Shown in pieces: positions 1 through 10,099 of a stretch of DNA of 18,435 nt. Numbering within the stretch: the stretch's first letter is position 1; the number at the start of each line of letters is the position of its first letter. A program made the position numbers and the translations under genes. Source of the DNA: Dimargaris cristalligena. Its lineage: Eukaryota; Kickxellomycota; Dimargaritomycetes; Dimargaritales; Dimargaritaceae. The stretch lies in contig JANBQC010000567.1 in assembly GCA_027576995.1 (NCBI GenBank), positions 1 through 18,435 on the forward strand. Reading direction: 5' to 3'. The notes below the pieces were generated by a model. It did no database searches. It had not been told where the DNA came from and saw nothing but the letters and a program-made list of their open reading frames with translations.

Positions 1-1737
1 CTTCTCTCCCTTTCTCTATTATCCATCTATCTTTTCATTTAGGCTTCCTCTTTCAAGTATAAATACTCCCCCTTACTGCCACCTCTTGGAACAGTAGGTC
101 TATCATCACCTTTCCCTTTTATCACCTACCTTTTCAAATAAAGTTCAGTTCTTTATAACTAGCCTCCAGTGGATTCCTTAGAATTGCACTATACAATTAT
201 GTAGCATGCATTCTTTTTATTAGTTTTATCAATATCTGACATGAAGGAGGACTGGGAAGACTGTGTCCTCCAGCCTTCCAATTTCTATATTTTACTTCCA
301 TTTAACATATTCATAACCATAGTTTAGCTAGTAGGTCAGTTTTTTACTTATTGCAGGTTTTTTTGACCTACAATTATTGCTGTTATTATTCTTAGCTATA
401 GTTATTTAGTTCAGTTGATTTCTTATATATACCTTAGTAGTGTCCCCTCAGTTAAAGGGACAAGTTAAATTCAAGATAAGTGTTTTTGTGATATGTTATT
501 TTTGATATAAGCCTCTATTACTCAGAATAAATATTTATATTAACTTTACCAGATGACCCTGATGACTACCCTTTACACTGTTTTTTTTATATTTTTATTT
601 TTAGTTTGAAGTTTTGGTATTTCTGAGTATTGGATTGATTATAATGATTTTTTATAACATTTTTATTTTATTTTATTTTTCTTAACTGACAACACATGAC
701 ACAATGGATAACAGAGAACTCAGTGGTGACTTCCCCAAAGCCACCTCAGTCTCAACCCCCTCAAAACTAATCAAGTCCAGCCCTCCACACTACTGGACCA
801 AGAAAGGTGAACTGTCTGGGGACAGCAAACCAGAGATTTCTCTCTACTAACCCTCCTAAGGATGATCCCACAAAGCCCCTCAAAAGGTTGGCATTACATA
901 TCCCTGCTTTTGTGGTTAGCTGATCTAGTAGCATAACTGAGTTTACAAGATAAGGTGTCTAACCAATACAACCACTGTAATTATATTATCCAGGACCTAC
1001 GTTTTGGGGGGAAACAGGGGGGGGAGTTTATATACAAGGAGAGCACCAAAGGAGCATCCAGAAGACCCTAATGGGACTGAGAAGAGTCCTTGGTTTAATG
1101 GCGGTAGTCAGTGAAAAAGGCCCTCAAGTGTAGGCCAGGTATCTATATAATATTAACATAGTGGCTGGGGTTGTCATGGGAAAGGTACTATGGCGTAGGA
1201 ATGTTCATTTCAGGTAACAATGGAAGCAAAATGCCAGGTATTAATAGTGTTGATTATCCTTCACCACGTCCTTTGTTCTATATAATGAGATAATGCCAAG
1301 GCACTGATATGTTTCTGGAATATAGGTCAAGAATAGTAAGTGAATTAATAGTATTGGATGAATTGTACATTGAAGAGTTCATCAGCTATTTTACATTTGC
1401 AGGGAAATTTAACCCTGGGTGTAGTATTTTTAGATAAAATATCGGCCTGGGCTTTCTTTATATTTATGATTATAATAGCAAGGGTGTTTATTTATTGACC
1501 ATTAAATCCTGGACATTTGTAACTAGCGGGAAATGACGAGAACGACATTTATCTTGAAATTACTATAGTCAGGTTAATAGCTTTTATGAAGTCGGTCTGT
1601 CCCACGAGTGGCTCCGTATAAAAAAGGACAAAAAAAACGATAATGCCCAATAAAAAAGAAAAGGTATCGAAAAGATTAGCTGAAGCAAGGTGGTTAAGTT
1701 AGTCAATCTTTGAAATAATGTCGCTCTATCATCTGGG
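1..1737. other. AT-rich spacer, possible mobile-element relics
   Basis: No gene can be supported here. The stretch is rich in A/T runs and stop codons on both strands. Two things stand out. A TATAAATA box (58-65) is followed about 75 bp later by AATAAA (137-142), the spacing seen in the promoter/polyA part of LTR elements, though no LTR ends, second copy or primer-binding site can be seen. A 48-codon ATG frame (704-850), CA-rich and unlike the GC-rich host genes, could be a coding scrap of such an element. A 7-bp inverted repeat (GGAGGAC 246-252, GTCCTCC 265-271) and two G runs (1006-1011 and 1017-1024) are also present. Minus-strand AATAAA signals at 1487-1496 (TTTATTTATT on the plus strand) may end the transcript of the neighbouring minus-strand gene. 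Confidence 0.4.
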
Positions 1738-2442
1738 CTACAGGGGGGCAGAATCCGCATCTTTTACCTCATCGCTGGAAAGCGAGTACACCCGTTCGAT
1801 GTATACCTCCGGCGGAGGGGGGTAGTAATAGGGCGGGGTCATAGACTGCGCTTCGGCCGCATCATACCCTCCGTCAACAACGAGGTCATTGGTATCAGCA
1901 TGAAGAGACGCCTCAGCTCCGTTTTGGTCAGAAGCCGATTCAAAGGCTCGTTCACCGAAGCAACGCACCAGAAAATCCCGCTTCACCTTGTCCTTAGGAT
2001 CCGCAACGTTCAAATGCAACAGTCCGCTGGAGGGTGCCGTGATATCCACCGCATCGTAAGCGACAATGTCGGGATTAAAGGTGACCCACTGGGGTTCGGC
2101 GCTGGCTAAGGACTCGGAAAAAGCGGAATTGCCTTTCATCGCCTGGGCGAGCGATTTCCGAAGAGTGTTGAAGGCTTCGGCTTCGTCGTCCGTCAAAGAG
2201 CTTTGACCGGCCCAAATTCCCACCCGGCGGGCAAGTGCGTGCCACTTGGCGAGTTTGGTCCCATTGATAATGTTGGATAGAGTGTCGCAGTAGGGTCGGA
2301 TATCACTGTCGGGTTCGGTGATGTTGGACTCAGTGGTCAGGCTGGACCCCCGGGACTCCCCAATGGGGTTGGCCAAGACGGGACGGGTAAGAAAACTGGC
2401 GGTGGCCAGGACGGCGACCAGAGCAGCGCAGTGGACCTTCAT
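1738..2442 (-). CDS. small secreted protein, unknown family
   Basis: Single-exon gene for 234 aa. The frame stays open 8 codons upstream, but only to a TTG; the first ATG is at 2442, has A at -3, and starts a classic signal peptide: Lys at position 2, a hydrophobic core, and a likely cleavage after Val-Leu-Ala near residue 25. The mature chain is acidic, with only two cysteines (about residues 52 and 161), which could form one disulfide. Two N-glycosylation sequons, NIT and NGT, lie near residues 40 and 60. The middle part is predicted mostly helical with little low complexity. The tail has a Pro/Tyr-rich patch, PPYYYPPPPEVY (about 203-214), then an acidic end. I do not recognise the family. 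Export by the secretory pathway is well supported by the N-terminus; any effector or wall role is speculation. A minus-strand TATA box lies about 165 bp upstream. Confidence 0.85.
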   Translation of the reverse strand: MKVHCAALVAVLATASFLTRPVLANPIGESRGSSLTTESNITEPDSDIRPYCDTLSNIINGTKLAKWHALARRVGIWAGQSSLTDDEAEAFNTLRKSLAQAMKGNSAFSESLASAEPQWVTFNPDIVAYDAVDITAPSSGLLHLNVADPKDKVKRDFLVRCFGERAFESASDQNGAEASLHADTNDLVVDGGYDAAEAQSMTPPYYYPPPPEVYIERVYSLSSDEVKDADSAPL

Positions 2443-2604
2443 GTTGAATGTGAGGGTGAAGTGCAATAATTCAGTAAAACGTTGGCAATAAAGTAATAGT
2501 TGGTTGAATTAAAAGTGCAAGAGACAATGAACGAAATACGCGTGTATTATTAACTGCACACTTATGGGCTAACTAATGAAAAAATCAATAGGGGAATGTC
2601 TCGC

Positions 2605-2658
2605 ATTTATATATAATTATATATGGCCCGTAGTTGATGAAAAAACCAGCTATATAAA
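2605..2658. promoter_or_regulatory. pair of divergent TATA-like boxes
   Basis: ATTTATATA at 2605-2613 reads TATATAAAT on the minus strand, about 165 bp before the ATG of the secreted-protein gene. TATATAAA at 2651-2658 on the plus strand is 10 bp before the ATG at 2668, which is closer than usual for a TATA box unless transcription starts inside the frame. These are sequence matches only, in an AT-rich spacer where chance matches are common. Confidence 0.3.
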
Positions 2659-2667
2659 AAGATCACC

Positions 2668-3045
2668 ATGAATTCCCAAATCGACGCCTTGTCCTCCTAC
2701 CAATTGACCAATCGAAATATCCGGGCTCCAACCCTTGTTCGGCATTTACTGATGTAAAGCACTACCTGGACCTCTATTTCCACCTACTTTCGTCCACTGA
2801 TTTGTGGTACCTGTGTGACTAGCCGACTCCACCACAGTTGCACATGCAAGCCCCCCGATTATATCACTACTCCCCATTGCAATCGCGGAGCACTCAACCC
2901 ATCTATCGTCGGAAGTCCCGGTACCACCGTGTTCTCAAAGTGCCATTACGTATTTCAAACACGCGGGAACTCCAAACCAGGCGCGCCCCATCTAGCACTA
3001 TTATTTTTCGAATTTATTTTAATGCCAGTCTTAACCTGCCTCTGA
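2668..3045 (+). CDS. candidate small spliced gene, weak
   Basis: An ATG at 2668 in good context (CACC before it) opens a 29-codon frame that ends at TAA 2755-2757. The same frame is then open again to TGA 3043-3045. The TAA lies inside GTAAAG (from 2754), a fair splice donor, and a CACCACAG acceptor ends at 2837. The implied 84-nt intron keeps the frame and would give exons 2668-2753 and 2838-3045, coding 97 aa. The product would be unfamiliar: a polar start, four cysteines in the middle (CTCK, HC, KC) and a hydrophobic tail. There is no signal peptide. Another frame (from an ATG at 2844) is also open over 2838-3077 and is more basic, so the coding frame is not certain. It may equally be non-coding DNA or a decayed gene. 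Confidence 0.22.
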
Positions 3046-3867
3046 TATCCATTAGATGCTCATGTATACCGCCCTAGACACTCTCCCATTCTTTGTAACG
3101 CTGTTGGTAATCTAGCTTCCCCTTTCCCCATTACTAGCTGGCATTAATGGTATTAAAAATGTATAGTCTTATACTGGCAAAGGGTGAGGGACTGGTGAAG
3201 GAGGCCAACATAGGGGTACGCTCTTTGGTGGGGTTTTATGTTTACATGTATTGTGAGTTGCACAAGCACGACGCCTACCAAGGCTGAGTTATACGGCATT
3301 GCCAGTTCCTCCCCCCCCTCTCTCCCTCTCCCCACCCATCCACATAACGATAAGTTATTATGCCCATGCATTAAATGCTATAAATACATTGGTAATACAT
3401 TGAGTACTGGATGGAGTTTTGGTCAATACCTGAATCGGTGGAAAAAGGGTAGCCCACACCGTATCCTCCGACAATGGTAATGTTCCCTCCAGCCAAACGG
3501 GCGTAAGTGTGGCCACAAATAACATATATATATGCCAGATATCCATGTAGAGCTGATGGTTTGCCTACAGGCAAGTCTGGTATAGCCGTGGTTACCCAAC
3601 GCATGCGACTCTTGAATTTGCCAGCGGCTGATGTCGAAAATTACAACCATACTGTAAAAAAGACTTGGAGCTTTATATATACTTGCCATCACAATTAACA
3701 CAGTGTTTTTAAAAATGAACCTAAAGGGTACCAGACAGAGACCAGGGAGATACTAAACGCAGTTGGAGCCAACTAGTAATATCGTTATTACAGCCCATTG
3801 AGAGACTGGGCCTAAACTCTATACCATAATAGAGAAGGTGCTTAATATTCATTATATCCCCATGACG
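3046..3867. other. spacer with weak coding traces
   Basis: Downstream spacer between the candidate small gene and the 3' end of the minus-strand pseudokinase gene. It has several short overlapping open frames on both strands, none convincing. The least random is a minus-strand ATG frame at 3371-3604 (77 codons), open a further 15 codons upstream, with protein-like composition (Gly/Ala/Tyr/Thr) but no signal peptide, family match or splice partner. A pyrimidine tract lies at about 3308-3340. No RNA gene seen. Confidence 0.3.
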
Positions 3868-6800
3868 CTACAGTTTCTTGGCGCCCAACGACGTTTTCTT
3901 TTTCTGCTCCCGGTGTTGCTGGAGTTTAAGTTTGCGCTCCTCACGTTTCTGCTGTAGGGATGAAGCCTTCGCTCCTGCGAGTCCGGATATAGAACCGGTT
4001 GAAGCAGGCCCGAGCCCTATTGAAGATTTGGGGGCCAGTTGAGTAGCTGAACGCACGCCACTGCCCCCGCTCAGACGGGTGGGGGAGGTCATGGGGGAAT
4101 CCCACGAATCGTCATTGTCATAATCGTTAGTGGATTGAATCGGTGTGGGTTTGGGTTGGGAGGACTGAGCGGGAATATCGTCGTCTACTGCAAAGTCGTC
4201 AATGGCGCCCCAACCCCCGCCGTCGTCGAAGTCATCGCTGCCGGCCGACTTAGGCGCAATATGTAAGGGAGCTGAAAGGGTCGAGCTAGAGGCTAGCTTC
4301 AGCCGGGAGGCCGAGGCCGGGTTGGGCGAAACAATGGCAGCTCGAGGGGAGCTGGGCGGAGACGTCTGACTAGAAGCGGGATTAATGGTGGCATGCGAAA
4401 CGCCAGTTACAGAGGGCTCGGTCAATGTGGGTGACCCGTCGATACTCGCTTCGGCCAGTTTGGCCGTGACCATGGTAGTGCCAAGTGCAGTAAGACCGCG
4501 GGATAAAGAGGAAACGGCCCATCCACTCCAGCCTTCCTGGAGAGCACCTTCCGTGGAATTCGGTGATTGGCCCCCGAGTCCCCCGCCCACAGCCCCCGAG
4601 GTGGCCGTCTTGGGTTGGGCCGACTCGGGCATGGTCTGGGCTTCCTCTTCTACCACCTTCAGCAACTCTGTTGCGGTTTTCAGGGCCTGGGTACGAACGG
4701 GCTTTTCCGGATCCAGCAGGAGGGTACATACCGCGGGTAAAATACGATTGGCAACGTCCTTGGGTAATTGCCATTCGGCCGTTGCCGAAATGGCCATGAG
4801 GGCAGCCGCCCGGGCGTGAACAAAGGGGTCTCGTAGACTGCGGGCGAATAGTGGGCCGACCATGGTTTGGTGGGTGGATGGGGTCATGTAGCGGCCCAGT
4901 TTACCGAAGCAAATAAGCGTGTTGGTTCGAATCCCCGGTTCGGGGTCATACAGCGTTTTGCTAAGGGCGGCAACTGCGTCCCGTTGCACTGTGCTCTCAT
5001 TTAGACGTGGCACGATGGTCAAGAAAGACTTCACCGTCTGTTCGCGGATGGCGGGCGCCGTATCCACAAAACCGGCCGCTACGTGCGAGTAGATGGAGTT
5101 GTTGACTACCTTGTCAGAAATATGCGGCAAAAAGGAGGCGATGTTTTCCAAAAGACAGTAGCGCAGGGCCCGGTCGGGAAGTGAGAAGAGCTTTACGATG
5201 GTAGGGGTGATGTATTTGCCATAGTTCTCGTCGTCAAGAAGATTGCCGATCTTAACCACTGCCTGTAAAACTTGAGGGCCGCCTGTTAAAGGGTAAACAA
5301 TGTTCAGAAGATTTGGCAGTCGTTCAGTTAGTAGCTGTTATGGTACGGCGTGCTTATTAATTCGACTCACTTGGACGCCGTTATATATATATATATATAT
5401 ATATGGAGAGACGGGAACAGCTACAGAGGGTTGTTTGAGATGGATCAATTATGAATAATGAATGACCTACCAGCGCCGAATTCCAAGGATTTGAGGAGCT
5501 CCGGGAGTACTTTATGGGTCGAAAACGACACGGGGAACTTTTCGACGTGGCCACCGAGTTGACTGAGGATTGTCCAGATTAAGATTATAGATATGTGAGT
5601 ACATGTATATAGTTTGAGTAAGAATCTAGAAGCATTAGCTAATAAATCATTAACAGCTCGAAGATGGTTTTGGAAAGTCATATATCGACTCTTGCCAAAA
5701 AAAACCCCCACATTACACATACGCTACTCAAATTAGTAGGCTCGTGGAGCAAAGCTCCGCCAACTTACCGGAAAAACTCATTTTTCTCCTTAACATCCTT
5801 TACACTAAGGTTCTCGAGAAACAGGTTGGTCCGGATGAATTCATTGTCAAAGAAACTGCGGGGCTGGGTGCCAGCGGCCATGAACTGGGCCACCGTCATT
5901 CTGGAGTTGGGAGCCGGGGCGAGTAATTGTTTGTAGGCTCGCAGCATGGTCGAGGGAATAGTGTCAGTATGGGATAGGTCGGCGGCGGTGTTCAATTTGC
6001 CTTGGAATGACTCGTAGATGAGAGTCGCGAATTGCCAGCCATCGAGGGAACCATTTTCCAAGCTAGACCAGTTCTGACTCTGGATTTCGGGCGGGCAGTA
6101 CTGCTGGATACTGGGTAATAGTCCGTGGTAGGTCTATGCAGGGGGGGAGGTATGGTGCCAATGTGAGACTCGATGGTTAATTTAAATTCATGGAGACGAT
6201 AACAGCACAGGGGAGTCTCTAGTAAAGACGGAACTAGGATAGTCAGTAACCCACCTTAATCACGGCATCCGGTTCGCTGGGATTGCACAGGGTTTCGAAG
6301 CCTCCGAGGCGCCATTCGCCGGCGGGAGTGACATATACCGACGAGCTTCGGAGGTTGCCGTGGACCAATTTACAGTCCACATTCAGGAATTTGACGGCCT
6401 GCGCAATGGTGTACAATCCCCAGCTAATCAACTGGTCATGCCTGTTCTCCCGCAGGTAGGCGGACAAGGGAATAACTGACTGGGTGACAATGTAGATGTA
6501 CTCGGGGCACTATCCAGTTGTCAATTAGGGGGGTAGAGAGGTCGGGGAGATTGGTGTTAAAGAGATGAATAGGCCAAGCGGTGGTTAGTTGAACTTATTC
6601 ATTTTCGGGAGGAGGACACTTAAGAGATGCGATAATGAGGAAAATGTATAAAGTCGGCCTACCTCAATACCATCCAAGTACGTCAACATGTGAGGGTGAC
6701 GCATGGTACGAAAGCGTTTGTAGGCATTCTTGGTCAAGGGTAGATGGTCGCTCCGTTGAGTAGTCTTGTAAACAAAAACGGTTACTTCGCTTTGGTCCTC

Positions 6801-7081
6801 CTGGATATGGACGGGGGTTGGAGTTGATGGCATACATAGGATAATGAGTTATCTGCCTCCAACTAATAAGACCGATAGATAGCCACCACCATAATCATGT
6901 CCAACTCTAATGCTCCAGGCCGGGATAAACCTACCTTCTTGGTTCCTTTATGTAGGGTCCAGAGGGAATCGGACTCCTGATGCTCAAGCGGCTCGCCGAC
7001 GGTGTAGGGGAAGTTGGCGTGGGCACCACCGAGACCCACGGTGGATAGAGTCGAACGCACCAAGCCAGAGAAGTAGGCCAT
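3868..7081 (-). CDS. SCYL1: SCYL1/Cex1-type pseudokinase with HEAT repeats
   Basis: Six exons, 803 aa: 7081-6935, 6800-6663, 6509-6255, 6133-5769, 5562-5471, 5282-3868. All introns are GT-AG (134, 153, 121, 206 and 188 nt), and the last has a perfect TACTAAC branch site (5333-5327). Every phase matches, and the joined protein follows human SCYL1 throughout. Family role: a scaffold at the Golgi-ER interface that binds COPI coat and is linked to tRNA export. The N-terminal kinase fold (about 25-300) is catalytically dead: HGN replaces HRD (145-147) and LGGF replaces DFG (163-166); the Gly loop is absent. HEAT repeats span about 320-545, with the family hallmark TAPAIREQTVKS. Then come a disordered Ser/Pro region with the conserved GWAVSSL stretch (about 587-593), acidic Trp patches (about 681-730) and a basic coiled coil ending GAKKL. 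Human SCYL1 ends RKLD, its COPI-binding signal; here the final acidic residue is missing. Head-to-head with the acetyl-CoA transporter gene. Confidence 0.93.
5382..5404. repeat. TA dinucleotide microsatellite inside an intron
   Basis: An uninterrupted (TA)11T tract of 23 nt lies in the fifth intron (5283-5470) of the pseudokinase gene, between the donor and the TACTAAC branch site. It is likely length-polymorphic. It helps make this the second longest intron of the gene. Confidence 0.95.
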
Positions 7082-7946
7082 CGGGATTCAGAATAATGAA
7101 GAGGGCGAATGCTGGACAATGGGTTAGCTAGCTAAAACAGGGTGAATAGGGCCAAGTATTAGCATCCGCTGGCCAACTGGAGATGGGTGGCCAAAGCCAA
7201 AGTAGCTGGCATATGATGGATGCGCTGCCAGGCGACCTCCCCTCCTCAGGCATTCCATTCAACCAATCACTGCGACCACGTCCCTCGGAACCCGTGGATT
7301 TTAGCTGCAGCGAGGCGTAACTGCAAGGTGGTCTATTCAACTGGTGTGCCTTTTTAAAGCCCTTGAAATGTACTTTGGGGCCACCCTCAGTGGACTGACT
7401 ATCCTCCCGAAAGGGATCCTCTCTCTACGCGGTTCCTGTCGGAATGTAAGCCGTTCGGGGTTAGCTGAGCCTGAAGCAGTAGTCCGTGCACTAAAAATAC
7501 TCCATGTGCGAACAAGCTACAAAGGGGAGGAGGAGAGGTTCACTGTATAATCCTGAGCTGTACTTGGCTCATAATAATAGCCAATAGTCAATCGCCAGCC
7601 GATGCGACAGGTGTACTTTGAACTAAGCCCTGGTGCAGAGAGAGAGGGGCCCTTGGAGCCGCAGCGATCATCTTTTCCCTATAAACCACATCGAGTATAA
7701 TACATACACTCTCTCCCTGGCTCCCTTCCCCCTTCTTTCAGTTATCGCATTGATTTTCTTTCGCTTAGTTAGTGGAGGCCATATAACTTATCCACAGCCG
7801 CCCATTTGGCTCCTTCCGTCCCGTTGAACCCTCCCTGCACTTTCTCATTTGTTTATTTACCAACACCTGCCCATACATTGCGCAGTTCCACTTCCCATCC
7901 CCAGCGGCATTCACCCTTACTCCCCTGCTCCTGGCAAGCGGCCACC
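7082..7946. promoter_or_regulatory. bidirectional promoter region
   Basis: About 865 bp between the start codons of two divergent genes, the pseudokinase (minus) and the acetyl-CoA transporter (plus). CCAAT pentamers occur at 7263-7267 and 7581-7585 on the plus strand. A TATA-like TATAAAC lies at 7680-7686, about 260 bp before the transporter ATG, and is followed by a pyrimidine-rich leader (about 7706-7740 and 7820-7935) typical of fungal 5' UTRs. A CTTTCAG at about 7735-7741 could be a 3' splice site of a leader intron, but no donor is obvious. Open frames here start at non-ATG codons or lack protein-like composition; I see no gene. Confidence 0.5.
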
Positions 7947-9599
7947 ATGGCCCATAAAGTCGACGTGCGTAAACGCCAGCCCTTCGAAAAGGACTCGTCC
8001 CAGGCATCCCCGAAGGTAAAGGCCTGTGACTGCCTGGACATTCCCTGCCACCACCCACCGTTTGCGCCCCAGCACGGACCGACCCACGCCCATGTCAGTC
8101 CCGTAGTTTCCGAAAAGGTCGAGGAAGACGACCTACCTTCGAACTTCCGCAAGGACTGGGCCAATATTCTCCTGTTAGTAGTCCTGTACCTACTCCAGGG
8201 GGTCCCGGTGGGCCTGGCCTTTGGTAGTATTCCGTTCCTCCTCAAGGCCAAACTGAGCTACGCCCAAATTGCCGTCTTTTCCTTGGCCTCCTACCCTTAC
8301 TCCCTCAAGCTGTTTTGGTCGCCCATTGTCGACTCTCTCTATTTCCGCTCTTTTGGTCGGCGCAAGACCTGGATCGTCCCCATCCAGCTCGCCATCGGCT
8401 GCCTCTGCCTATGGCTGGCCCGGACCATCGACACGTACATGGCCCAGCCCGCCGAATACATGACCACCATTACCCTGGTCTTCTTCGCCATGGTACTCCT
8501 CAGTGCTACCCAGGACATTTCCGTCGACGGCTGGGCTCTGACTCTACTGTCCAAGGAAAACATGTCGTATGCCTCGACCTGCCAAACCATTGGTTTGAAC
8601 ACCGGCTATTTCCTGTCCTTCACCGTATTCTTGGCCTTTAACTCCGCCGAATTCAGTAACAAATACCTCCGCTCGGTGCCCAACGACGTCGGCGTTCTAC
8701 CCCTTAGTGGCTACCTGCAATTCTGGGCCCTCATGTATTTCCTAGTCACCCTTTGGCTGGTCCTGTTCAAATCCGAGGATAACTCCACGGAGGAGGAATT
8801 TGGCATCACCGAAACCTACCGTACCATCTGGGATATCATCAAGCTGCCCCACATGCGCAGCTTTATCCTCATCATGCTGTGCGCTAAAATTGGTTTCGTG
8901 ACCAACGAGGCCGTCACGGGCCTGAAACTGCTCGAGAAAAGCATCGGTAAAGAAGATCTGGCCCTCACCGTTCTAATCGACTTCCCCTTCCAGATTATCT
9001 TCGGCTACTATGCTGCCCAGTGGAGCCGCGGGGAAAATCCCATGAAGCCTTGGTTGTACGCGTTCATTGGTCGGTTAATCTTTGCTGTAATTGGAATGCT
9101 CGTGGTGGCCTATTGTCCCGACCAGGATACCTCATTCGGATATTTCGTAGTGGTCGTGGCCACCACCGTCCTCAGCTCGTTTATGAGTAATGTGCAATTT
9201 GTTAGCATCAGCGTATTCATGACCAACATCGCCGACCCCGCCATTGGCGGTACCTACATGACCCTTCTCAACACCATCAGCAACTTCGGGGGCACGTGGC
9301 CCAAGTACTTTATCCTGGAAGCAGTCGACTACTTCAGCGTATCCACCTGTAGTGTACCCAACAAACTCGGCCAGACCTTCTCTTGCCTCAACGAAGAGGG
9401 TAAGCAACTCTGCGCTAGCCTCCAGGGCCAATGCCTGGTTATTCAGGACGGCTACTACATTGTGGGCGCGGTTTGCGCCGTGTTGGGCAGTGGTTTCTTC
9501 TTCTGGTTCATCCTACCCGAGATTAACCGTCTGGTCCGCATTCCTGCCCACGAATGGCACCTCAACGGCTCCCGGGAGGAGTCGGCCAAGGAAAAGTAA
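7947..9599 (+). CDS. SLC33A1: acetyl-CoA transporter, SLC33A1 (AT-1) family
   Basis: Intronless gene, 550 aa, close to the 549 aa of human SLC33A1. The frame is open back to a TTG at 7806, but the first ATG is at 7947 in an ideal context (GCCACCATGG). The family is a major-facilitator-type carrier in the ER/Golgi membrane that imports cytosolic acetyl-CoA for acetylation of lumenal proteins and glycans. A hydrophilic, Cys/His-containing N-terminus (1-70) precedes about 11-12 membrane spans. Family motifs seen: LLQGVPVGL (82-90), SYPYSLKLFWSP (115-126), the MFS-like FGRRKTW loop (136-142), SATQDISVDGWALT (186-199), YASTC (208-212), AKIGF (313-317), TGLKLLE (324-330) and the signature GGTYMTLLNTISNFGGTWP (434-452). 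Four cysteines in the last large loop (about 468-495) match the human pattern. The Ser mutated in human SPG42 appears conserved at about residue 112. Codon use is strongly C-ending, suggesting good expression. Confidence 0.96.
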   Translation: MAHKVDVRKRQPFEKDSSQASPKVKACDCLDIPCHHPPFAPQHGPTHAHVSPVVSEKVEEDDLPSNFRKDWANILLLVVLYLLQGVPVGLAFGSIPFLLKAKLSYAQIAVFSLASYPYSLKLFWSPIVDSLYFRSFGRRKTWIVPIQLAIGCLCLWLARTIDTYMAQPAEYMTTITLVFFAMVLLSATQDISVDGWALTLLSKENMSYASTCQTIGLNTGYFLSFTVFLAFNSAEFSNKYLRSVPNDVGVLPLSGYLQFWALMYFLVTLWLVLFKSEDNSTEEEFGITETYRTIWDIIKLPHMRSFILIMLCAKIGFVTNEAVTGLKLLEKSIGKEDLALTVLIDFPFQIIFGYYAAQWSRGENPMKPWLYAFIGRLIFAVIGMLVVAYCPDQDTSFGYFVVVVATTVLSSFMSNVQFVSISVFMTNIADPAIGGTYMTLLNTISNFGGTWPKYFILEAVDYFSVSTCSVPNKLGQTFSCLNEEGKQLCASLQGQCLVIQDGYYIVGAVCAVLGSGFFFWFILPEINRLVRIPAHEWHLNGSREESAKEK

Positions 9600-10099
9600 G
9601 GCTAGTTCATGATTTAAACTGCCAGCTGGCAAAAGTTCCCCCCTCTGTTTTTTTTTCTTTTGGAATATGAGCAATTTTAGATTTCCCCCCGTTATTCCTA
9701 CCAAACAACCCGTTCTCAATCACACTCATTTAAATTACGCTATAAGCAGAAAGTAGGGTTAGCTATTGGGTGATTATAGATATCCTCGTCCCAATGCCCA
9801 TGTATGTCTGGATATTTGGTTTTGTATCATAAATGGTCATTTTTGATCGATTGGGTCGCCCATACTTCTCACCATTATATTAAGCCATTTTAAAAAATTA
9901 CATTATGGTTAGCGGGAAGGGAATTGTAACAATATCACCTAGGGATAAGGATCAAGTAGGATGCATATTAAAAAATAATAGTATATCAATGGTTAATGCT
10001 GAGTTTAAAAATTTAACGACTGCTTCGAACTTCGCCAAGTCTCGACATATCGAATGCCTGAGGGGGCGCGCCAATTAGGTTTTAGAGTACACCGCGGCC
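9600..10099. other. convergent 3' spacer
   Basis: Five hundred bases between the stops of two convergent genes, the acetyl-CoA transporter (plus) and the AGPS-like gene (minus). It is AT-rich with T and A tracts (for example 9648-9660 and 9890-9900) that could serve 3' end formation. No exact AATAAA was found near either stop. No gene seen. Confidence 0.5.

Noticed and set aside
2443..2466. 8-residue extension of the left secreted protein
   Set aside because: It begins at TTG; the signal peptide starts properly at the ATG at 2442.
4385..4819. 144-codon plus-strand frame
   Set aside because: Shadow of the GC-rich pseudokinase exon on the other strand; Pro/Ser-rich composition and no independent start signals.
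4924..4934. GGTTCGAATCC, the T-arm consensus of a tRNA
   Set aside because: It lies inside a conserved coding exon of the pseudokinase (antisense of PGIRTNT), and no acceptor stem, D-arm or anticodon arm can be fitted around it.
7806..7946. 47-residue N-terminal extension of the acetyl-CoA transporter
   Set aside because: The extension has no ATG (it opens with TTG), is pyrimidine-rich leader sequence, and the first ATG at 7947 has an ideal context and gives the normal family length.
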